Assembly (NCBI GenBank): GCA_016788285.1
Contig: JAEUSW010000023.1
Coordinates: forward strand, 1 to 36,268
DNA: 36,268 nucleotides
Direction: 5' to 3'
Source of the DNA: Flavobacteriales bacterium
Lineage (GTDB): Bacteria; Bacteroidota; Bacteroidia; Flavobacteriales_F; PHOS-HE28
Part shown: piece by piece, positions 8,336 to 14,500 of the stretch
Layout of the letters: each line of letters begins with the position of its first letter
Position numbering within the stretch: the stretch's first letter is position 1
The notes under the pieces: model-generated
Told to the model about the DNA's origin: nothing
The model's input: only the letters and a program-made list of their open reading frames with translations
Databases searched by the model: none
Made by a program: the position numbers and the translations under genes

Positions 8336-10147
8336 TCACATCCGCTCGGGCACCTCGATGCCCAGGCACCACATGGCCTTCCTGGTGGCGTTGGCCACGG
8401 CCGCGCTCAGGGCCAGGCGGAACCCGCGCTTGGTCGCATCCTCCTCCTTCATCACCGGCACGCTCTGGTAGAAGCCGTTGTAGGCCTTCACCAGTTCGTA
8501 GGTATGGTTGGCCAGCGCGGAGGGGTCCAGCTTCGTGGCCGCCTCCTCGAGCACGGACGGCAGGTGGTGCAGCAGCTTGATCACGGTGCGTTCCTCGGGG
8601 AGGAGTGCCGATGTGGTCATGTGCTCATCCCGCTGGGGCGGGACAGGTCGTGCCCATGTGCCCATGCCATCCGCCTTCCGCAGCAGGCTCTTGATGCGCG
8701 CGTAGGTGTACTGGATGAAGGGTCCGGTGTGGCCCTGGAGGTCGATGCTGGCGGCGGGGTCGAAGAGCATGCGCTTCTTCGGGTCCACCTTCAGCAGGAA
8801 GTACTTGAGGGCGGCCAGCCCGATCATCTCGTACAGGGCCACCTTGTCCGCCTCGGTGAAGTCGTCCAGCTTGCTGAGCTCCTCGCCCATGCGGCGCGCC
8901 TCGGTCACCACTTCGTCGATGAGGTCGTCGGCGTCCACCACGGTGCCCTCGCGGCTCTTCATCTTGCCGCTGGGCAGGTCCACCATGCCGTAGCTGAGGT
9001 GGAAGAGCTCATCGGCCCATGCGAAGCCCAGTTTCTTGAGGATGATGAACAGGACCTTGAAGTGGTAGTCCTGCTCGTTGCCCACGGTGTAGATGAGCTT
9101 GCTGAGCCCGGGGTATTCCTCGAAGCGCTTGATGGCCGTGCCGATGTCCTGCGTCATGTACACGCTGGTGCCATCACGTCGCAGCAACACCTTCTCGTCG
9201 AGGCCCTCCTGGGTGTTGTCGACCCACACGGCGCCGTCCTTCTCGTAGAACACGCCCTTCTTCAGCCCTTCGAGCACATCGGCCTTGCCCAGCACGTAGG
9301 TCTCGCTCTCGTAATAGTTGCGGTCGAAGCTGACGCCGGCGCGGTCATAGGTGGCGTTGAAGCCCGCATACACCCAGCCGTTCATGGTCTCCCACAGCGC
9401 ACGCACGTCCGGATCGTTGGCCTCCCATCGGCGGAGCATCTCCTGCGCCTCCAGCAGGATGGGTGCGCTCTTCTCCGCCTCCTCCTTCGTCGTTCCGCTC
9501 GCCACCAGGGACTCGATCTCGGCCTTGTAGGCCTTGTCGAACTCCACGTAGTACTTGCCCACGAGCTTGTCGCCCTTCAGGCCGCTGCTCTGCGGGGTCT
9601 CGCCCTGGCCGAACTTCCGCCAGGCCAGCATGCTCTTGCAGATGTGGATGCCGCGGTCGTTGATCACCTGCACCTTCACCACCTCGTTGCCGGCGGCCTG
9701 CAGGATGCGGCTCACGCTCCAGCCCAGGAAGATGTTGCGCAGGTGCCCGAGGTGCAGGGGCTTGTTGGTGTTGGGGCTCGCGTACTCCACCATCACCTTC
9801 CTGCCCGTGGGGGGGAATGCGAGGATGTCCCGCTCCCCGGCCTCCCGCACGAAGCCCTGCCAATAGCCGTCGGCGATCACCAGGTTGAGGAAGCCTTTGA
9901 TGACGTTGAAGCGGACCACGACGGGCTCCTCGCGGAGCAGGAAGCCACCGAGCTCCTGGGCCAGGGGCTCAGGGCCCTTTCCGGTGAGCTTGGTGAACGG
10001 GAAGACGTTGATGGTGACATCGCCCTCGAACTCGGGCCGGGTGGCCTGGAAGCCGATCCGATGGAGGTCGACCTCCTTGTCGTACAGCTGCCTGAACGCA
10101 CGCTCCACGGCCGGTCCGAGCCGCGCCAGCAGGGGGTCCTTCATCAT
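8336..10147 (-). CDS. argS: Arginine--tRNA ligase
   Basis: A class I aminoacyl-tRNA synthetase of 603 residues that charges tRNA-Arg in the cytoplasm. The N-terminal additional domain is at about residues 1-110. The HIGH-type signature is ASPNTNKPLHLGHLRN (HLGH at 132-135). The second catalytic loop is the degenerate SGKMKSREG, as is usual for ArgRS. The C-terminal DALR anticodon-binding domain includes LLPEERTVIKLLHHLP and ends IEVPERM. The ATG at 10147 (MMKDPL) is preferred because TTTG lies five nt before it; the longer upstream frame is Gly/Ala-rich and unlikely to be coding. About residue 500 there is a non-conserved stretch (GMGTWARPVPPQRDEHM) whose DNA resembles an intergenic repeat at 12.5 kb. 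A TPR gene ends 45 nt upstream on the same strand. Confidence 0.97.
   Translation of the reverse strand: MMKDPLLARLGPAVERAFRQLYDKEVDLHRIGFQATRPEFEGDVTINVFPFTKLTGKGPEPLAQELGGFLLREEPVVVRFNVIKGFLNLVIADGYWQGFVREAGERDILAFPPTGRKVMVEYASPNTNKPLHLGHLRNIFLGWSVSRILQAAGNEVVKVQVINDRGIHICKSMLAWRKFGQGETPQSSGLKGDKLVGKYYVEFDKAYKAEIESLVASGTTKEEAEKSAPILLEAQEMLRRWEANDPDVRALWETMNGWVYAGFNATYDRAGVSFDRNYYESETYVLGKADVLEGLKKGVFYEKDGAVWVDNTQEGLDEKVLLRRDGTSVYMTQDIGTAIKRFEEYPGLSKLIYTVGNEQDYHFKVLFIILKKLGFAWADELFHLSYGMVDLPSGKMKSREGTVVDADDLIDEVVTEARRMGEELSKLDDFTEADKVALYEMIGLAALKYFLLKVDPKKRMLFDPAASIDLQGHTGPFIQYTYARIKSLLRKADGMGTWARPVPPQRDEHMTTSALLPEERTVIKLLHHLPSVLEEAATKLDPSALANHTYELVKAYNGFYQSVPVMKEEDATKRGFRLALSAAVANATRKAMWCLGIEVPERM
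8618..8655 (-). repeat. Repeat-like segment inside argS
   Basis: CATGTGCTCATC (8618-8629) and CAGGTCGTGCCC (8644-8655), given as plus-strand text, both recur in the same order and orientation at 12503-12514 and 12582-12593, in and beside an intergenic tandem repeat. In argS they fall in a non-conserved linker and keep the frame, consistent with in-frame invasion by a dispersed repeat. Confidence 0.5.
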
Positions 10148-10152
10148 GGCCG

Positions 10153-10160
10153 CAAAGGAA
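10153..10160 (-). promoter_or_regulatory. Putative -7 element of argS
   Basis: TTCCTTTG on the minus strand, five nt before the argS ATG, matches TAnnTTTG except at the second base. It supports the start at 10147 and a near-leaderless transcript. Confidence 0.5.
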
Positions 10161-10191
10161 GGAAGTTCCCGGCCAGGGTCGGGTGTCGCGC

Positions 10192-11439
10192 TCAATCCAC
10201 CTTGCGCAGGGGCGCCTCGTCCGTCGGGCGCAGCCGGTGTCCGCGCAGCACGTCCACTTCCTCCAGCGCACGGTCGAGCTCCGCGCGCAGGCGGGAGCGC
10301 TCCTCCGCCGCACGGCGCCACAGCACCACGGCCCCCAGCAAGCACAGCAGCAGGGCGCCGAGAACGGTGAGCAGGCCGGAGCGCCAGCGCACCAGACCGA
10401 TGGCGGCGGCCTGGGCCTGGTCGCGCTCGGCCTTGAGCTCTCCGGCCCGTTCGTTGGCCCGCGCCAGTTCATGCGCCGCCGTGGAGCGGGCGATGCGGTC
10501 CGGGGCCTCGCTCTTGAAGAGCGAGTCGTTGAGCTCCACCAGCTCCATGGCCTTCTGGAGGGCCTCGTCGTATTGGCGCTGCTCCCGGTGGAAGGCCACC
10601 CAGGTGTGGAGCAGCCGCGGACGCTCGCGCGCCGCGCCCAACCGGGCCACGCGGGCATCGGCCGAGGTCAGGAAGGCGCGGGCCTTGTCGAAATGCCCCA
10701 CGTGCAGGTGCGCCCGGGCCAGATCGCCCTCCACCCACAGGCGCTCCACCTCGGTGCCTTTGCGGGCGATGTAGTGATGCGCCTTGTGCAGGAAGGGCAG
10801 CGCACTGCTCCACCGCTTGGCGGCCATGTGATAGGCGGCGAGCATGTTCTGTGCGAAGGCCGCGCCCGAGCTGTCCCCCGTGGCCTCGTAGAGCCGGATC
10901 GCCTCGCTGATGTGCAGGATGGCCTCCCCCCGCTTCTCCAGCAGGTTGCTGGCGTTGGCCATGTCGCTCAACCCGCGGGTGATGGCGGCGGTGTCGCCGC
11001 TGGCGCGCATGTGCTCCAGGGCGATGCGGGCATGCTCGTAGCCACGCTCGTCCTGGCCGCTGCCGAAGAGCGCCACGGAGATCCAGCCGTGGTCGTCGCC
11101 GATGGTGCGGTGGTTGCCCATGCGCTCGGCCACGCTCAACGCCTCCACCGAGCGCTCGAGCAGGTCGGCATGCTGGCCGCGCACATAGTGCACATATCGG
11201 ATGTTGTTCAGCACGTCGTGGAGCAGGACATCGTCCTGCGCTTTCCGCGCGGCGGGGAGGGCCCGCAGAGCGAGCTGCATGGCGCGTTCGGGATCGACCT
11301 CCAGCAGCGCATACGCACTGTCCGCCAGTGCGCGCGGGGTGGGCACCTGCGCGAGGACCCCTGTGCCACCGCACAGGATGGCGCCAAGGGCCCACACCAG
11401 GAGGGATCGGGATGCGGAGGATCGCGTGCTGGAGCGCAT
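10192..11439 (-). CDS. TPR-repeat protein with C-terminal membrane anchor and coiled coil
   Basis: A 415-residue protein. The start at 11439 gives a signal peptide (SLLVWALGAILCGGTGVLAQ). About eight TPR-like helical pairs follow (for example SVEALSVAERMGN, ARIALEHMRASGD, AIRLYEATGDSSGAAFAQNM). Near residues 360-380 there is one membrane segment (GLLTVLGALLLCLLGAVVLW), then a short cytoplasmic coiled coil (AAEERSRLRAELDRALEEVD). This periplasmic-TPR/TM/coiled-coil layout is that of Bacteroidota TPR sensor kinases or HTH regulators. Here, however, the protein stops about 35 residues after the membrane with no kinase, HTH or LytTR output domain. It may be an adaptor or a truncated sensor. Its link to argS is unclear. 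Confidence 0.8.
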   Translation of the reverse strand: MRSSTRSSASRSLLVWALGAILCGGTGVLAQVPTPRALADSAYALLEVDPERAMQLALRALPAARKAQDDVLLHDVLNNIRYVHYVRGQHADLLERSVEALSVAERMGNHRTIGDDHGWISVALFGSGQDERGYEHARIALEHMRASGDTAAITRGLSDMANASNLLEKRGEAILHISEAIRLYEATGDSSGAAFAQNMLAAYHMAAKRWSSALPFLHKAHHYIARKGTEVERLWVEGDLARAHLHVGHFDKARAFLTSADARVARLGAARERPRLLHTWVAFHREQRQYDEALQKAMELVELNDSLFKSEAPDRIARSTAAHELARANERAGELKAERDQAQAAAIGLVRWRSGLLTVLGALLLCLLGAVVLWRRAAEERSRLRAELDRALEEVDVLRGHRLRPTDEAPLRKVD

Positions 11440-11512
11440 GACCGCCAAGGTCGCGCATGGCCCCATCGGCCGGGAGCGCCCCGGACCCGCACTATGAACC
11501 ATGGATCGTGGA

Positions 11513-12460
11513 TCAGCGACGCTCCAGGAAGTTCTCCGCGAGCATGCAGCGCACGCTGCCGCCACCCACGGCCTCGATGGTCGGCACGGGCACGGGCACC
11601 AGCTGCCCATGGGCCTCCAACAGGCGGCGCTGCCCCGGATCCAGGGCGCCGAAGGCCGTCGTGGACAGCAGGATCGCGGGGCCCTTCGGGGATCGCAACT
11701 GCAGCAGGTTGCCCACGTAGCGGTGCATCTGATGCAGGGTGATCGGCACCAGCACCTTGCCCGCGCGCTCCAGCTCCGCCTGCACATCCTCCCGGTCCAC
11801 CGGGTAGGGCATCGACTCCAGGCACACCAGGGCGAAGCCTTCGCCGATGCTCATCACCACGTTGGTGTGGTATACCGGCGGCCCGGTGAGCGTGCCGTCC
11901 ATGGTGGCCAGGAAGGGCACCTGGTGACCGTCCATCACGCCACACCACACGTTGAGCCCGCGTTCGCTGGTGCGCGGGGAGAGCGCGGCGTAGGCCACGT
12001 TGCGCACACGGTCGAGCACGAGGCTTCCTGTTCCTTCCAGGAAACGGTCCGCCCGTTCCAAGGCACTGAGATCGATCAACCGCTTCACGTGGAACCCCTC
12101 GCGCTCCAAGGTCTCGTCCAAGGAACGATCCCGCTCCCGGCGACGGCTCGGCGTGCACATGGGATAGAGCACCACGGTCCCGTCGGCGTGGGTGCTGAAC
12201 CAGTTGTTGGGGAACACGGCATTGGGCGCCGTGGGATCCACGGGGTCCAGCACCGTGGTGCCGATGCCGCACCGGTCCAGCGCATCCAGCAGCCCATCGA
12301 ACTCCTCCTCGGCCAGGCGCCGGATGTCCGGGTCGTTGACCAGCTGCTGGAAGGCATTGCTCACCGCCGTTTCCGGATCGGGTCCGAAGCCGGTGGGGCG
12401 CACCAGGATGACGGCGGAGGCGGCGTGGGGCATCGCGGATCGTGGCGGCAATGAGGTCAT
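11513..12460 (-). CDS. ctlX: Citrulline utilization hydrolase CtlX-type (amidinotransferase fold)
   Basis: A 315-residue member of the guanidino-group-modifying (amidinotransferase/arginine deiminase-fold) superfamily, closest by motif to CtlX, which releases ornithine from citrulline. Motifs seen are AVFPNNWFSTHADG, LYPMCTPSRRRERD, the FLEGTGSLVLDR substrate loop, the histidine in VYHTNVVMSIG, and the C-terminal nucleophile region GGGSVRCMLAENFL with the expected cysteine. The ATG at 12460 was chosen; ATG 12433 (MPHAASAVILVRPTGFG) is also reasonable. A GAGCTTTG element lies at 12488-12495, at the edge of a tandem repeat. Arginase lies upstream on the same strand, and both enzymes give ornithine. 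The exact substrate is inferred from family and context. Confidence 0.85.
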   Translation of the reverse strand: MTSLPPRSAMPHAASAVILVRPTGFGPDPETAVSNAFQQLVNDPDIRRLAEEEFDGLLDALDRCGIGTTVLDPVDPTAPNAVFPNNWFSTHADGTVVLYPMCTPSRRRERDRSLDETLEREGFHVKRLIDLSALERADRFLEGTGSLVLDRVRNVAYAALSPRTSERGLNVWCGVMDGHQVPFLATMDGTLTGPPVYHTNVVMSIGEGFALVCLESMPYPVDREDVQAELERAGKVLVPITLHQMHRYVGNLLQLRSPKGPAILLSTTAFGALDPGQRRLLEAHGQLVPVPVPTIEAVGGGSVRCMLAENFLERR

Positions 12461-12487
12461 TCCGTCGGTCGAGGGCTGGTCAAGCGC

Positions 12488-12495
12488 CAAAGCTC
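12488..12495 (-). promoter_or_regulatory. Putative -7 element of ctlX
   Basis: GAGCTTTG on the minus strand, 27 nt before the ctlX ATG, differs from TAnnTTTG at the first base only. It overlaps the first unit of the 16-bp tandem repeat, so repeat number could change the promoter's upstream region. Confidence 0.4.
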
Positions 12496-12586
12496 ATGTG
12501 GACATGTGCTCATCTGGACATGTGCTCATGTGACCATGTGCTCATGTGGACAGGTGATCATGCGACCGTGTGGCTGTGGGTCAGGT
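12491..12586. repeat. 16-bp tandem repeat, five units plus a degenerate sixth
   Basis: The plus strand reads as consecutive 16-mers close to TGCTCATGTGGACATG, at 12491-12506, 12507-12522, 12523-12538, 12539-12554 and 12555-12570. A decayed sixth unit follows to 12586. The first four units differ from the consensus at one or two positions and the fifth at four. The array fills most of the gap between arginase (downstream side) and ctlX (upstream side). No protein is encoded here. Confidence 0.9.
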
Positions 12587-12630
12587 CGTGCCCGGGCGCT
12601 GTGCTCCATCCGCGATGCTCGACCGGACGT

Positions 12631-13569
12631 CTACCGCCCCCGGAGGATGGGGAACAGCGGCTCCAGGATGCTGAGGGTGGCCTCGGCCATGGCGTTGCCG
12701 GTATCGAGGGCGGGATTGATCTCCACCACGTCCAGGGTGGACGTCCGGGGGTCGGCGCAGAGGCCGCTGAGCAGGGTACTGGCCTCATCGAGGAGCAGCC
12801 CGCCGGGCACGGGGGTGCCGGTGCCCACGCTGATGGAGGGGTCGAGGCTGTCCACATCGAAGCTGACGTGGATGCGCTCGCAGGCGGTGAGGTGGGCCAG
12901 GGTCTCCTGGACGACGGCGGAAGCGCCCTTGCGGCGCAGGTCGTCCACCGTGATCACCTTGATGCGGTGCTCGGCGATGATGGCCTGCTCTTCCGGTTCG
13001 TAGTCGCGCAGGGCGATGAAGACCAGGTCGCTCGGGGCCAGTTTGGGGCCGCCGACGCCGATCTTCCGCAGGCGGTCCCACACGTCCATGGTGAAGACGC
13101 GGGGACGGTTGCGGCCCTTCTTCTCGATGTGCATGAGCAGGGCCAGGGGCATGCCATGCACATTGCCGCTCGGGGTCGTCCACGGGCTGTGCAGGTCCGC
13201 GTGGGCGTCGATCCACACCACCCCGAGGCGCTCGTTGGGGAAGGCCATCTTGGTGCCGCTCACCGAGCCGATGGCGATCGAATGATCGCCTCCGACGACG
13301 ATGGGGAAGGTATTGTTCCTCAGGTACCTGTACACCTCGTACGCCAGGTCGCTCTCGAAGCGGATCAGGCCGTCGATGTGGTGGGCGTTGGGGGAGTTGT
13401 CGTCCTCGTAGAGCACGTCGTTCTCGTCGCGCAGGATGCTCTCCTCGGCGTGGCCGAAGAGCTCGCTGCCCAGCTTCCAGGCGGCCACGCGGAGGGCGGC
13501 CATGCCCATGCTGGCGCCGCGCTTGCCCGCGCCGATCTCCGAGGCCGCCTCGATCAATCGCAGTTCCAT
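12631..13569 (-). CDS. rocF: Arginase
   Basis: A 312-residue manganese ureohydrolase converting arginine to ornithine and urea. The metal-binding motifs are all present: GGDHSIAIGS, WIDAHADLHSPWTTPSGNVHG, and SFDVDSLDPS followed by GTGTPVPGG. The TPSGNVHG loop and the DVDSLDPS-GTGTPVPGG spacing favour arginase over agmatinase or formimidoylglutamase. The start at 13569 (MELRLIEAASEIGAG) is fixed by conservation at the N-terminus and by a perfect TACCTTTG element 18 nt upstream; the longer frame is Pro/Arg-rich and non-coding. With ctlX and argS nearby this forms an arginine block. Both catabolic enzymes yield ornithine. Confidence 0.94.
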   Translation of the reverse strand: MELRLIEAASEIGAGKRGASMGMAALRVAAWKLGSELFGHAEESILRDENDVLYEDDNSPNAHHIDGLIRFESDLAYEVYRYLRNNTFPIVVGGDHSIAIGSVSGTKMAFPNERLGVVWIDAHADLHSPWTTPSGNVHGMPLALLMHIEKKGRNRPRVFTMDVWDRLRKIGVGGPKLAPSDLVFIALRDYEPEEQAIIAEHRIKVITVDDLRRKGASAVVQETLAHLTACERIHVSFDVDSLDPSISVGTGTPVPGGLLLDEASTLLSGLCADPRTSTLDVVEINPALDTGNAMAEATLSILEPLFPILRGR

Positions 13570-13587
13570 GGTGTAGGGGGACGGCGC

Positions 13588-13595
13588 CAAAGGTA
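13588..13595 (-). promoter_or_regulatory. -7 promoter element of arginase
   Basis: TACCTTTG on the minus strand is a perfect match to TAnnTTTG, 18 nt before the arginase ATG. Confidence 0.65.
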
Positions 13596-13676
13596 GGGCG
13601 GGCCGCTCCAGGGGCGGGCAACCTTGCCGGGGCGGCCGCCGTACCAAGGCCACCTGTCATTGCTTCAGTGCGACCC

Positions 13677-14384
13677 ATGGACCTGTTTGGACGACCGTAT
13701 TCCGTGATGCTGCTCGCCGTTGCCCTTCTGGGCAACGGCTGCAGCCGGAACCTGCTTGAGGAGCGTGTGGCCGAGGGGGTCATCGAGTACGCCCTGACCT
13801 TCCCGGACTACGACCCCAACGGCCTGATGGCCGGCATGTTGCCGGAGAAGACCACGGTCACCTTCACCCAGGACAAGCAACTGGCCGAGCTCAGCGCCGG
13901 CATGGGCGTGTTCCGCACGGCGATCGTGACCGACAACAGCCAGAAGCGGATGGACTACCATCTGAGCCTGTTGAGCAAGAAGCTGGTGAGCCGCCTGCAA
14001 CCGCGCGACATGCTCACCTTCAACAAGGAGAAGCCCGCCCTCACCATCCTCTATACCAACGAGGTGGACACCATCGCCGGTTACCCGTGCAAGAAGGCGG
14101 TGGCCGTGTTCGGCGGCATCGACAAGCCCGAGATCGAGCTGTACTACACCGACCGCATCCGCATCGACGACCCCAACTGGTACGGACCGTTCCAGGAAGT
14201 GCCCGGCGTGCTGCTGCGCTACGAGATGGTGCAATACGGCATGCGCATGCGCCTGGACGCCGTGGCCGTGACCCCCGGCAAGGTGGACGCCGCGCGCTTC
14301 GCCCAGAAGGACGGCTACCAGGAGGTGCCGCCGGCCGTGCTGGACCACGAACTGCAGGAGGTGCTGGGCACCTTCAGCCTCTGA
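13677..14384 (+). CDS. Lipoprotein of unknown function (GLPGLI/DUF4412-like)
   Basis: A 235-residue predicted lipoprotein. From the ATG at 13677 there is a lipoprotein signal (YSVMLLAVALLGNGC) with the acylated cysteine at residue 22; a GTG at 13668 is possible but less likely. The body has a beta-rich pattern with YALTFPDYDPNG, VTFTQDKQLAEL, a YHLSLLSKK stretch and TIAGYPCKKAVAVF, ending in a short helix (LDHELQEVLGTFSL). The repeated beta strands around an IAGYxCKKA motif recall GLPGLI or DUF4412-type Bacteroidota envelope proteins, but I cannot assign the family firmly. It is transcribed away from arginase, with a gap of about 107 bp between starts. It probably faces the periplasm. Confidence 0.8.
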   Translation: MDLFGRPYSVMLLAVALLGNGCSRNLLEERVAEGVIEYALTFPDYDPNGLMAGMLPEKTTVTFTQDKQLAELSAGMGVFRTAIVTDNSQKRMDYHLSLLSKKLVSRLQPRDMLTFNKEKPALTILYTNEVDTIAGYPCKKAVAVFGGIDKPEIELYYTDRIRIDDPNWYGPFQEVPGVLLRYEMVQYGMRMRLDAVAVTPGKVDAARFAQKDGYQEVPPAVLDHELQEVLGTFSL

Positions 14385-14464
14385 GGCCCAGCGGCTTCGG
14401 GTTTTCCTTCGGAACTGTTGATAATAGCCGGGCGCCACGGCCCGTTGCTGGGAACACCCCCCGG

Positions 14465-14472
14465 TACTTTTG
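14465..14472 (+). promoter_or_regulatory. -7 promoter element of ftsK
   Basis: TACTTTTG, a perfect TAnnTTTG match, ends 28 nt before the GTG start of ftsK. Confidence 0.6.
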
Positions 14473-14500
14473 AACGTCCCGCGCGCCAGCCTGCGCGGGC

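Noticed and set aside
8504..10774. A 756-codon open frame opposite argS and the TPR gene
   Set aside because: It spans two genes that have clear motifs on the other strand and itself shows no domain or start context.
12491..12586. CRISPR array
   Set aside because: The units are contiguous 16-mers with no spacers, and no cas genes are present.
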